The translations under genes were made by a program, and so were the position numbers. A stretch of 27,205 nt of DNA from Eggerthellaceae bacterium UBA5808 (GTDB lineage Bacteria; Actinomycetota; Coriobacteriia; Coriobacteriales; Eggerthellaceae): assembly GCA_002417975.1 (NCBI GenBank), contig DIDE01000005.1:1-27205 (forward strand), written 5' to 3'. Positions 1 to 7,462 of this stretch are shown here, piece by piece. Positions within the stretch are counted from its first letter, which is position 1; each line of letters begins with the position of its first letter. The notes beneath the pieces were generated by a model, which was not told the origin of the DNA, made no database searches, and saw nothing but the letters and a program-made list of their open reading frames with translations.

Positions 1-325
1 TTGCGCCATCAGAGATATAAATTTCGTCAACAGAAATATCGATTCCGCGATCACGGTAGTCATGCTGAGCAATCACTTCACGCAAAAAATCGTAGCCGTG
101 TTCAGGACCATAACCTCTAAACGTATCGATATGCGCCATATCGTCAACAGCGGCATGCATCGCATCAATAACAGCAGGTGCTAGCGGACGTGTTACATCG
201 CCAATACCCATTTTGATAAGCTGCACATCTGGATGCTTTTTGGAATAAGCAGCAGTCCTCTGTGCGATTTCCGCGAAAAGATAGTTACCAGGTAACTTCT
301 GGTAATTTTCGTTGACTTTAGCCAC
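1..325 (-). CDS. dapL: LL-diaminopimelate aminotransferase, N-terminal part
   Basis: This is a PLP-dependent aminotransferase that converts tetrahydrodipicolinate directly to LL-diaminopimelate for lysine and peptidoglycan synthesis in the cytosol. Only about 108 N-terminal residues are present and the gene runs off the left edge. Seen: the product begins MAKVNENYQKLPGNYLFAEI and continues with IKMGIGDVTRPLAPAV, a TFRGYGPEHGYDFLRE stretch and VDEIYISDGA, which match the DapL N-terminal pattern closely. The PLP lysine lies outside the window. The start is GTG at 325, preceded by a good GGAG Shine-Dalgarno in GAAGGAGAACTTTC. It lies 90 bp downstream of the YolD-like gene on the same strand, and a possible promoter of its own sits in that gap. 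The identification is firm; a generic class I/II aminotransferase is a less likely alternative. Confidence 0.93.
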   Translation of the reverse strand, partial: MAKVNENYQKLPGNYLFAEIAQRTAAYSKKHPDVQLIKMGIGDVTRPLAPAVIDAMHAAVDDMAHIDTFRGYGPEHGYDFLREVIAQHDYRDRGIDISVDEIYISDGA

Positions 326-354
326 GAAAGTTCTCCTTCATCCGTCTTGTTTAA

Positions 355-382
355 TTTCTATGGTAGCGTTTTTTATCGTCAA
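355..382 (-). promoter_or_regulatory. Possible dapL promoter
   Basis: On the minus strand, TTGACG (377-382) is followed after 16 bp by TAGAAA (355-360), about 30 bp before the dapL start codon. The -35 is a 5/6 match and the -10 a 4/6 match to the housekeeping consensus. This is a reading by eye only. Readthrough from the SOS-controlled genes upstream is also possible. Confidence 0.35.
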
Positions 383-415
383 ATTCGACATCTTTATACG
401 CAGACCTGCGAAGAT

Positions 416-754
416 TCAGGATATGGATAGAATCGTTAGAGCTGATATATCATCGAAACTAATCTCTGTCTTGATAATTTCTATACAATGCACCGCACTG
501 TTAATCTCTGTTACTATCCCCTGCACCGTCCGATATGAATCGTTATCGTAGTATGTCACCTTGACGATCATGCGTGGGCGAATCTTGCATAAGGTCGACG
601 AAAGCGCAGCAGATTCCTCGGTAGTAAGCTCGTGACGCGGCTGAGCCACCTGTTCCTGCTCTCGAATCAAATCGTAATAGCCGCGTAATGCAGCGAATGG
701 AACAAACTGGGCTGCGCGCGCATTATCTTCATCAGACAAACGAGTGTTATGCAC
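416..754 (-). CDS. YolD-like protein, partner of Y-family polymerase
   Basis: A small protein of about 112 residues in the YolD-like family. These genes usually follow UvrX/UmuC-type polymerases in Gram-positives and mobile elements, and the partner protein is thought to support the polymerase. Seen: the family signature RAAQFVPFAALRGYYDLI near the N-terminus, a charged middle, and a C-terminal half in which MIVKVTYYDNDSYRTVQGIV resembles the small beta-barrel segment of the family. A GTG at 763 extends the frame by three codons, but it overlaps the AGGTGG Shine-Dalgarno. The GTG at 754 is better spaced and is the start given. It overlaps the polymerase stop by 8 bp, so the two are translationally coupled and probably share SOS control. 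Family membership is quite sure; the biochemical role is not shown by the sequence. Confidence 0.82.
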   Translation of the reverse strand: MHNTRLSDEDNARAAQFVPFAALRGYYDLIREQEQVAQPRHELTTEESAALSSTLCKIRPRMIVKVTYYDNDSYRTVQGIVTEINSAVHCIEIIKTEISFDDISALTILSIS

Positions 755-2135
755 GATGACCACCTATCTGACAGTTGCGTTCCCGCGCCGTCGCCTTTTC
801 CGTAAGACTTCGCCCATGAAGCAATGCGTTCTTGCCAAACTTGCCCCGCACGGCAAGAATCGCCTGCTGTAAGTGTTGCTCATCATTTTCCGCCTGGACA
901 TCGGTAAACAGATTGTCTTCCGCAAATTCCTCGGGCAAAATAGAGCCGAACCCTATCGACAATCGTCGTATCGGACGATCATGCGATGTAGTCTGCGCAA
1001 ACAACGTCTCAAATGCTGGCAAAAGTCTCGATCGTGAATGCGTGCGTTCTGGAAGCTTTCTTGTGACATTGCCGCGATGCGTGCGAGGGCGCGTTCCGTG
1101 CTCTCCCTGATATGCACTTGCGCCAGACCCATTGTAACCAGCAGAATCAGCACCCGGTTGACGGGCATATCCAATGCTTATCGACACAGACCCCGCCACA
1201 GCATGTCGATCAACTAAATCAAGGATAAGCGCATCTGCCATTTCTTTAAGCACCACCAGAGCTTCGTCATATGTATAATCGCTTGGCAATATCTGACCAG
1301 AGCACAGAGACTGTGCCTTGGGCTTGTATGCTTGGATCTGGGCAATAGTGCAAGGTTCAATGCCATGCGCGTGATCAATAAGATAGCGCGCGTTAGAACC
1401 AAATTCGCGATAGAGCACATCCTCATCCATAGCGGCAACGCCGCATAAGTCGAACACACCGTAATGGCTCAAACGCTCCGCAATACCAGGACCAACATTC
1501 CAAATATCGGTAATTGGACGATGCTTGCCCACCTTAGCCACAAATGTTTTTTGATCGACATACCCGATATGCTCTTTTGTATGCTTGGCAGTAATATCCA
1601 AAGCAACTTTAGCAAGAAATAGGTTCGTACCAATACCTACCGTTGCGCAAATGCCCGTATCATCAAACACCGCCTGCCTAAGCATGTTAGAGAACTCAAT
1701 TGCCGTTTGGTGATAGAGCCCTAAATACGACGTTATATCGATAAAGCATTCATCGATCGAATAGACATGAATATCTTCTTTGCATACGTAGCGCAAATAG
1801 ATTCCGTAGATATGAGCGGATACTTCCATATAATGACGCATGCGAGGTTTAGCTTTGACATACTGAACATTGTCGGGTATTTCATACACACGGCATCGAT
1901 TACGAATGCCAAGCTGCTTCATTGCCGGAGTAATAGCAAGGCAGATTGTCGTCTTTCCACGATCAGGGTCGGCTACAGCAAGGTTGACCGTCATAGGATC
2001 TAAACCGCGATCTACGGCTTCTACCGAAGCATAAAAGCTTTTGAGGTCGATGCAAATATAGCAACGATTTTCGTTAGCCGAAGAGCAATCTTTTGGCATA
2101 AGCTTAGTTATATGTGCAGAAGCGGTTGAGCCCAC
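747..2135 (-). CDS. Y-family DNA polymerase (UvrX/UmuC type)
   Basis: A translesion DNA polymerase of about 462 residues that copies damaged template with low fidelity, normally in the SOS response. Seen in order: YICIDLKSFYASVE (first metal-binding Asp, about residue 30, and the steric-gate region), VYSIDECFIDIT (the catalytic Asp-Glu pair, about 128-129), the little-finger linker region with SLCSGQILPSDYTYDEA, and a C-terminal tail close to KNALLHGRS...AT...RNCQIGGHRA, typical of Gram-positive UvrX-like enzymes. The frame is open to an ATG at 2243, but that would place the LexA box inside the coding region. The GTG at 2135 has an AAAGGGG Shine-Dalgarno with 5-nt spacing; ATG 2099 is a further option. 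It heads a unit with the YolD-like gene and diverges from the HAD gene. Little-finger residues differ from classic DinB, so I leave the symbol blank. Confidence 0.92.
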   Translation of the reverse strand: MGSTASAHITKLMPKDCSSANENRCYICIDLKSFYASVEAVDRGLDPMTVNLAVADPDRGKTTICLAITPAMKQLGIRNRCRVYEIPDNVQYVKAKPRMRHYMEVSAHIYGIYLRYVCKEDIHVYSIDECFIDITSYLGLYHQTAIEFSNMLRQAVFDDTGICATVGIGTNLFLAKVALDITAKHTKEHIGYVDQKTFVAKVGKHRPITDIWNVGPGIAERLSHYGVFDLCGVAAMDEDVLYREFGSNARYLIDHAHGIEPCTIAQIQAYKPKAQSLCSGQILPSDYTYDEALVVLKEMADALILDLVDRHAVAGSVSISIGYARQPGADSAGYNGSGASAYQGEHGTRPRTHRGNVTRKLPERTHSRSRLLPAFETLFAQTTSHDRPIRRLSIGFGSILPEEFAEDNLFTDVQAENDEQHLQQAILAVRGKFGKNALLHGRSLTEKATARERNCQIGGHRA

Positions 2136-2146
2136 TTGGCCCCTTT

Positions 2147-2179
2147 CTTGTATACAGAACATGCGTTCGTGTATACAAG
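2147..2179. promoter_or_regulatory. LexA/SOS box within an extended palindrome
   Basis: The core GAACATGCGTTC (2157-2168) is a perfect GAAC-N4-GTTC SOS box of the Bacillus/actinobacterial type. It is flanked almost concentrically by CTTGTATAC (2147-2155) and GTATACAAG (2171-2179). The same symmetry places a weak TTGTAT-18 bp-TATACA pair on each strand. The site lies 21 bp upstream of the polymerase start and 73 bp upstream of the divergent HAD gene, so LexA could control both directions. LexA binding is inferred from the motif and its position. Confidence 0.8.
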
Positions 2180-2241
2180 CATACCGTATTCTGCGAAGAT
2201 CGACATACAGATTACCGATTTTTATTAAGGCGGCGTAACCC

Positions 2242-2709
2242 ATGGATATAGAGATACCTGGCAGAGGGACGTATAAGATCGAGCATGCCGTTTTTGATTA
2301 CAATGGGACGATTGCCGTCGATGGGACACTCCTACCCGGTGTCGCCGATGCATTCCGACAACTCGCTGCGCAACATCTAGATATTCGCGTTCTTACCGCC
2401 GACACGTACGGAACCGTCAGGCAGCAATGCGCAGGCCTACCTGTTCGCATCGAAACATTTCCTAACGATGCTGCAGGGCCACATAAACAAGAAGTTGTTG
2501 ATTCAATCGGCGGAGCGATTGTCTGCATAGGTAATGGATACAACGATATTCCCATGTTTGACCATGCAACGCTAAGCATAGCTGTTATCGAGGGTGAAGG
2601 AACATGTGCCTCGTTATTGGCTCACGCAGACATCGTGGCACGCTCATGCATGGATGCGCTTCATTTATTATTAAATCCGCAGACTATTCGCGCAACGTTG
2701 CGACACTAG
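2242..2709 (+). CDS. HAD-family phosphatase-like protein (soluble P-type ATPase-like)
   Basis: A 155-residue HAD protein resembling the small 'soluble P-type ATPase' group (COG4087 type). Seen: motif I FDYNGT with the nucleophilic Asp19, where the usual second Asp (+2) is Asn, as is common in this group; a VLTADTYGT motif II; a lysine-bearing PHKQEVVDSIGG segment before motif IV; IGNGYNDIPMF as the metal-binding loop; and a conserved-looking C-terminus ADIVARS...ALHLLLNPQTIRATLR. There is no cap domain of any size and no membrane segment. It starts in a CCATGG site with a loosely placed AAGG upstream, and it diverges from the polymerase across the SOS box. Its substrate is unknown, and a role in DNA damage is only suggested by the shared control region. 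Confidence 0.8.
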   Translation: MDIEIPGRGTYKIEHAVFDYNGTIAVDGTLLPGVADAFRQLAAQHLDIRVLTADTYGTVRQQCAGLPVRIETFPNDAAGPHKQEVVDSIGGAIVCIGNGYNDIPMFDHATLSIAVIEGEGTCASLLAHADIVARSCMDALHLLLNPQTIRATLRH

Positions 2710-2844
2710 CATTTCACGTTTGAACAGCGATTACGTACCAATTGCATACGTCAATCATTCAGGCGCACCATTCAAAACGCATACCCGTACTATGCATATA
2801 GGTGGTTATTCAATGCTGTACGCCTATAGGTAGAACCATCACCT

Positions 2845-3018
2845 CTAGTGCTTTTTTAAAAGATGATGGATAACGATGATAAAAAGAATGATCGAGATGA
2901 CCAGCAGCACAACAAAGATGATCGCAAATATAGTATCGCCCGTCTGAGGCGTTCCACTTGCACCAATTTCAAAGCTCGTGCTTACTGGTTGCGAAATCGA
3001 TTGCGCTATCTGCATCAT
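2845..3018 (-). CDS. 57-residue peptide resembling a sortase-type sorting signal
   Basis: A small gene not previously called because of its size. The product starts MMQIAQSISQPVSTSFEI, then has GTPQTGD (residues 22-28), a hydrophobic stretch of about 22 residues (29-50) and a basic end HHLLKKH. This is the architecture of a C-terminal LPXTG cell-wall sorting signal, with Thr in place of the first Leu, but with only about 21 residues in front of it and no signal peptide. The ATG at 3018 (an ATGATG pair) has a GAGAGG Shine-Dalgarno with 6-nt spacing, which supports real translation. It is the last gene on the strand after ugd, separated by 364 bp. It could equally be an ordinary single-pass membrane peptide, for example a small regulator or type I toxin-like peptide. 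The function is unknown. Confidence 0.6.
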   Translation of the reverse strand: MMQIAQSISQPVSTSFEIGASGTPQTGDTIFAIIFVVLLVISIILFIIVIHHLLKKH

Positions 3019-3382
3019 GGTAAGCCTCTCATATCTACGAGTGATATCGTCAAACGGTCGATTACGAATAGCTGATTTAGCCTTTGCATCGAATTTGCAT
3101 AGATCGTTTGGACACCCTATATAGATCGTCTATCGTTATCCAGCGCATAGACATACGCGCATCAAATAATGCCGGCCAATCTAATGCTTCAACCGTATAT
3201 GATGATACGTTATATATTCGCAGTGTACGTCACCTGTTAGGCAATCAAAAGACTTACCTAGTTTTACAAATATGAGGTTCTTTTTCGTTTCGAATCGTGC
3301 TAGAAGGCTTAATTCCTTAGCAACCTTTGACGGGTCGTATGGAATCAACGCCTTTGAGACACAAGAACGTCATTAGTGGATG
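3019..3382. other. Intergenic stretch with no gene recognised
   Basis: 364 bp between ugd and the small membrane-peptide gene. Short open frames occur on the plus strand but none has a Shine-Dalgarno or a recognisable product. I found no convincing terminator after ugd and no clear promoter for the small gene; a 5' leader for that gene must lie in here. Confidence 0.5.
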
Positions 3383-4636
3383 CTAATCCCGTTGAAATAA
3401 GTCGCGTGTAAACACCTTTGGACGAACATCTGATAAATCAGAATTCCATCTATTAGCAACAATGATGTCAGAACGTGTCTTAAACAATTCCAATGAATCA
3501 ACGATCTTGCATCCGTGATAAACACCTGCGATAGTCGGCTCATAAATGATAATAGATAGACCGTATTCGATCAGACGATCCATTACATCTTGGATAGACG
3601 ACGAACGAAAATTATCCGACCCCGTTTTCATCGTAAGACGATACATTCCAATAACAGGACGCGCATCTGTGCTCGACGTTGCCGAGCCTACGTTAGCCGG
3701 ATCCGAAGACCAAGCTTCGGCTTTGTCGATGATCGTTTGAGCAATAAAATCCTTACGCGTTGTATTTGCATCCACAATAGCTGCCACTAAATTCTGCGGC
3801 ACATGTTTATAGTTGGCAAGAAGTTGCTTGGTATCTTTAGGCAGGCAGTATCCCCCATAGCCGAATGACGGATTGTTATAATGCGTTCCAATACGCGGAT
3901 CCAAGCCAACGCCCTCTATGATCTCTGCAGGACGTAAATTACGCATCTCGGCATACGTGTCGAGTTCGTTGAAGAAGGCAACTCTTAAGGCAAGGCAAGT
4001 ATTGGAAAAGAGCTTTACTGCTTCTGCTTCCGACGAATGCATAATACGTACAGGAGTATTGGTATCAAGAGATCCTTCGGCCAACAAATCAGCAAAACAC
4101 TGCACACGATCATCTGTACCAGAACTAGCTTGCTGGTCCGACTGTAATGGCACGCCCACGATAATTCGCGTTGGATGCAAGTTATCGTAGAGTGCATGAC
4201 CCTCCCTAAGGAATTCAGGAGAAAAAAGAATATGAGAATTAGGATACTGTGTAGCAATTTGCGCAGTATAGCCGACTGGCACTGTCGACTTTATAACAAC
4301 TGTTGCTGAAGGATTGACGCGCTCAACGCACGCTACGACTGAATCAACTTGAGACGTATCAAAGACATTCTGCTGCTCATCGTAATCAGTCGGCGTAGCG
4401 ATAACAATGCAATCTGCATTGCTATATGCGGCTTCTGCATCAAGCGTTGCTTCGAGATTGAGTGATTGGTGCGCCAGATACGATTCGATCTCTGGATCTT
4501 TGATCGGCGATTGTCGCTTATTAATGAGAGCAACTTTTTCCGGGATAATATCAACAGCAGTAACGTGATGATGCTGGGCAAAGAGCACAGCTAGAGAGAG
4601 ACCAACATATCCCGTTCCTGCAATCGCTATATTCAT
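3383..4636 (-). CDS. ugd: UDP-glucose 6-dehydrogenase
   Basis: An NAD-dependent nucleotide-sugar dehydrogenase that oxidises UDP-glucose to UDP-glucuronate, a usual precursor of acidic capsule. About 417 residues. Seen: N-terminal Rossmann motif IAIAGTGYVGLS, IVIATPTD, STVPVGYT, SPEFLREGHALYDN, and the active-site segment GYGGYCLPKDTKQL holding the catalytic Cys; the C-terminal domain contains VIGMYRLTMKTGSDNFR. UDP-ManNAc or UDP-GalNAc dehydrogenases share the fold, but the short active-site pattern and length favour Ugd. The ATG at 4636 starts the protein right before the Rossmann strand as usual; a GTG at 4651 would add five residues, and neither has a strong Shine-Dalgarno. It is the last gene of the capsule cluster, separated from wzx by about 210 bp, so it may have its own promoter. 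Confidence 0.9.
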   Translation of the reverse strand: MNIAIAGTGYVGLSLAVLFAQHHHVTAVDIIPEKVALINKRQSPIKDPEIESYLAHQSLNLEATLDAEAAYSNADCIVIATPTDYDEQQNVFDTSQVDSVVACVERVNPSATVVIKSTVPVGYTAQIATQYPNSHILFSPEFLREGHALYDNLHPTRIIVGVPLQSDQQASSGTDDRVQCFADLLAEGSLDTNTPVRIMHSSEAEAVKLFSNTCLALRVAFFNELDTYAEMRNLRPAEIIEGVGLDPRIGTHYNNPSFGYGGYCLPKDTKQLLANYKHVPQNLVAAIVDANTTRKDFIAQTIIDKAEAWSSDPANVGSATSSTDARPVIGMYRLTMKTGSDNFRSSSIQDVMDRLIEYGLSIIIYEPTIAGVYHGCKIVDSLELFKTRSDIIVANRWNSDLSDVRPKVFTRDLFQRD

Positions 4637-4665
4637 TCCCGCCACTTTCACGTGTTATATCAGCT

Positions 4666-4698
4666 GTAGCAGCAGTCTATATTGCGGATTGCTGCTGC
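4666..4698. repeat. Inverted repeat in the ugd leader
   Basis: Arms GTAGCAGCAGTC (4666-4677) and GATTGCTGCTGC (4687-4698) pair at 10 of 12 positions around a 9-nt loop. On the minus strand this lies just downstream of a TACAAT (4704-4709) that could serve as a -10 for ugd, so it would be a hairpin near the 5' end of a ugd transcript. There is no T-run after it, so it does not look like a terminator. Confidence 0.5.
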
Positions 4699-4848
4699 AC
4701 TCTATTGTATAAGGAATGAAGCGCCAACGGCAGAATGATTCTTATTTGGGGATAACTAGCCTTAGTGGATACAATATCTATCATCTCTATCACTTAGAAC
4801 GATATGAATAAGCAGCAAATAGAACACAGCCTAGAGGATAAAGTCCAG

Positions 4849-6246
4849 CTATATTTGTTTTGTAATATATTTCTTCAATGTCTGCCTAAGTATGCAAAAA
4901 ACTGTTGTCCTAAGCTTATTTGCAAGATATTTAGGCCAATGCCAAGCATTATATATACATTGAGATACGATCATTCCAAAAATAAGTCCGAAAGGACCGA
5001 GGCCAAAACCAGCAACAGCCAAAGTACCAAGAAGAATGCCAATACCAGCAAAAAGAATATATGACTTCATATACGGAATAGTATTCATAGCAGCAAGAAC
5101 TGATGCAAAAAGCGAATACCAGTCAAATATAAAGAAATACAGAGCCATAAATAAGAATAATGGGATCGAAAGATTCAACTCAGGCTTGAAAAAATACAAA
5201 AGAGGGAAAATTACTACGACTACGCCAATGACGCAAACAAAAAAGACGGACAAATAGGCAAGCGCACCTTTTCCGACAGCTAATCGAATTCCAGCAAAAT
5301 CCATTTGCTGATATTGCGATTGGATCATAGGCGTAAGCGCCTCAATTGCAACAAGAGATACTGTCCCTGACGTGGTTGCAAGCTGCAAAGCAATTGAAAA
5401 TGCGCCCGTATCAGACAGACCAAAAAATAATGAACTTAAAATTGTCATCGACTGTGTTGAGAGATAATTGGCTAGATGGACAATGCCATCTTTATACGCG
5501 TTATAGGAAACGGCTGAGTAAACCTGCTTTTTAAATTCTTTCGTAACGGAAATGGAACTTAATTTTAGCTTAGATATAGTAGGATTTTTGTGGAAAACTA
5601 TGCTAGAAATGAACCTGTTAAGAATACAGCCGAGTAAATTAGCAACCGTTAATCCAACAAGCCCGAATCCACAAGACAAAGCAATTATTGAGGCAAGGAG
5701 CTGGAATGATCTATAAACTACTTTTATCTTATTTAGTGATGCAATTTGGCCCATTCCTGTCAAAAAAGAAGTGTAATACAGATAATACAAATTCAATAAC
5801 GTTGAGAGCGCAAAGATCACCCATGAAGCAATGACCACATCGGCCGAAAGAGAAGATGACACGTACATAACGTAAGGCGTCGCAGCAACTAATAAGATAA
5901 GCGCTGCAATAGCCGTTATTATTCTATAGATATCTCGACAAACATATACTACGCCCGCGAATAAATGAGCATCGATCCTCGTCGAATCAGAATGGACACA
6001 TCCTTCTTTGGTTAATGAACTTGCACCGCTCCAGCAATATGCGATATTTCTGCCAAAAGAGGGCGTAAATCCAAATTCGATAAGCACAACAAGATTGCCG
6101 ATTGCCATAAAGACATACCAGAGACCAAGGTAATCAGCGGAAAGAAAAACAAGCAAAAATGGAAGCGTAAGAAATCCACTTGCCATAGATATAGCAGTGC
6201 CAGCATAGCTCCACATTAGGTCTTTCTTGCCTATGCTAATCTGCAT
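4849..6246 (-). CDS. wzx: Wzx-type polysaccharide flippase
   Basis: An integral membrane protein of about 465 residues with some 12 to 14 hydrophobic segments spread over the whole length. It fits the oligosaccharide flippase family that moves undecaprenyl-linked repeat units across the membrane. Seen: N-terminal KKDLMWSYAGTAISMASGFLT, then LSADYLGLWYVFMAIGNLVVLIEFGF, a pattern common in Wzx proteins (one membrane helix, then a G-x-W/Y turn). Start: the frame opens at an ATG at 6252 that abuts AAAGGG; the ATG at 6246 has that Shine-Dalgarno with 6-nt spacing and is preferred. It overlaps the end of the GT4 gene by 11 bp and is followed by a gap before ugd. The gene is AT-rich. Sequence in this family is poorly conserved, so substrate cannot be read. 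Confidence 0.88.
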   Translation of the reverse strand: MQISIGKKDLMWSYAGTAISMASGFLTLPFLLVFLSADYLGLWYVFMAIGNLVVLIEFGFTPSFGRNIAYCWSGASSLTKEGCVHSDSTRIDAHLFAGVVYVCRDIYRIITAIAALILLVAATPYVMYVSSSLSADVVIASWVIFALSTLLNLYYLYYTSFLTGMGQIASLNKIKVVYRSFQLLASIIALSCGFGLVGLTVANLLGCILNRFISSIVFHKNPTISKLKLSSISVTKEFKKQVYSAVSYNAYKDGIVHLANYLSTQSMTILSSLFFGLSDTGAFSIALQLATTSGTVSLVAIEALTPMIQSQYQQMDFAGIRLAVGKGALAYLSVFFVCVIGVVVVIFPLLYFFKPELNLSIPLFLFMALYFFIFDWYSLFASVLAAMNTIPYMKSYILFAGIGILLGTLAVAGFGLGPFGLIFGMIVSQCIYNAWHWPKYLANKLRTTVFCILRQTLKKYITKQI

Positions 6247-7453
6247 TAGCATCCCTTTGAATCGTTGTTATAAGCCTAATATAATTACGCGCAAATTCAT
6301 TAACAGTAAAATATTCGCGATAAATTTCTTTGTTTGAGGGCGTAAAACAAAAACTGTCCATTTTGTACATGGCATAAGCCTTAAAGATAGATTCTATTGC
6401 TTCATCTTCTGACTTAAATAGATTGATGCCAGGAGCATTAATTGAAGAAAACCACTTATTCCCACCAGTGCAGCTTGCAAGAACAGGTATCCCTAGCGAA
6501 AGCACTTCTATCAAGACCAAATCAAAATATGTTTCTCGATTAGGAAGAATAAAAAGGTCTGATGCATTGATTATTGAATAAGGATCATTCGTCCAACCAG
6601 CTTCAATCCATCTATCACTCTTGGGAAAATCGATAGTATCATTTATTTTCCCTGCAATTAGAAAGTAAACGTCGCTTCTTTGGGATAAAACTTTTTTTGC
6701 AATTTTTATCAGATCTGGATAGCCTTTAATATCGTTGTGCCGTCCAACAAACGAAACAACAAACGCATCACTTGGAATTGAATATTGATTACGAATTAAA
6801 TCAGAAGATGACTTAGCAACAACTTCTGGCGATCCCGTTAAAAGATACTGCACATTCATCTCTTTTCGAATATCACTATATCGCTTCCACGTATGATAGT
6901 AAGGTTCTTCAGCAGCCTTACAGGGGAACACAACCACATCAGCTCGTTGAAAGGCGTATTCGTCAACTTTTTCTAAAATTTTAAGTTCGCTCTGAACAGT
7001 CTTATTCGTTAATCTTTTGTACGATTCATAGACTTCGTCAAATGGGACACATGGTGTATGAGAGGTAAGAACAACAGAGCCATCGTAGTGCTCAAGAGAT
7101 TTTCGGTATGCATATAAATCTCTAGTTGCATGAAAGTGGATAGAACGATATCTAGAATAGTCGACAGAAGGTTTATTATCCCTTTTAAGGTATGTCAGCA
7201 GTTCATCAGCTCGATATTCAAGTTTTTGTTCTAACGATTGGTGTGAGTGTACTAAAAACGATGCTTTTCTGATAGCCCTCTTCGCAAAAGGAAGCGCAGG
7301 CAAAAAATCTATCTCGTTACAGTCTATAGCATCTAGACCATTTTTTAAGTTATATAGATAGCCACAAGGCCCACCAACTGGTGATAAATCATTCTGCGGA
7401 ACATGAATTAAATGCATTAGTTTTCTCGCTTTATCTTTACTCGAATAGATCAT
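6236..7453 (-). CDS. Glycosyltransferase, GT4-like
   Basis: A cytosolic glycosyltransferase of 405 residues with a GT-B layout. Seen: N-terminal domain beginning MHLIHVPQNDLSPVGGPCGYL (a GG-rich N-terminal loop as in GT4 enzymes), VVLTSHTPCVPF, VVVFPCKAAEE, then the second domain with VVSFVGRHNDIKGYPDLIKIAKKV, YFLIAGKI, the acceptor strand ASDLFILPNRETYFDLVLIEVLSLGIPVLAS and a GGN loop that would contact the nucleotide sugar. The FILPNRETYFDLVLIE stretch stands in place of the more usual E-x7-E. The start is ATG 7453, or the internal ATG at codon 13 (7417); both have weak Shine-Dalgarno sequences. It lies 9 bp after the GT2 gene. The sugar donor is not predictable. Confidence 0.87.
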   Translation of the reverse strand: MIYSSKDKARKLMHLIHVPQNDLSPVGGPCGYLYNLKNGLDAIDCNEIDFLPALPFAKRAIRKASFLVHSHQSLEQKLEYRADELLTYLKRDNKPSVDYSRYRSIHFHATRDLYAYRKSLEHYDGSVVLTSHTPCVPFDEVYESYKRLTNKTVQSELKILEKVDEYAFQRADVVVFPCKAAEEPYYHTWKRYSDIRKEMNVQYLLTGSPEVVAKSSSDLIRNQYSIPSDAFVVSFVGRHNDIKGYPDLIKIAKKVLSQRSDVYFLIAGKINDTIDFPKSDRWIEAGWTNDPYSIINASDLFILPNRETYFDLVLIEVLSLGIPVLASCTGGNKWFSSINAPGINLFKSEDEAIESIFKAYAMYKMDSFCFTPSNKEIYREYFTVNEFARNYIRLITTIQRDANAD

Positions 7454-7462
7454 TCCAGCCAG

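Noticed and set aside
312..551. Plus-strand 79-codon hydrophobic frame
   Set aside because: It covers the dapL start, the spacer and the YolD-like gene on the other strand and shows no recognisable feature.
2863..3075. Plus-strand 70-codon frame, Asp/Lys-rich start
   Set aside because: It is the antisense of the small membrane-peptide gene at 2845-3018; its charged start is just the reverse complement of hydrophobic codons and it has no Shine-Dalgarno.
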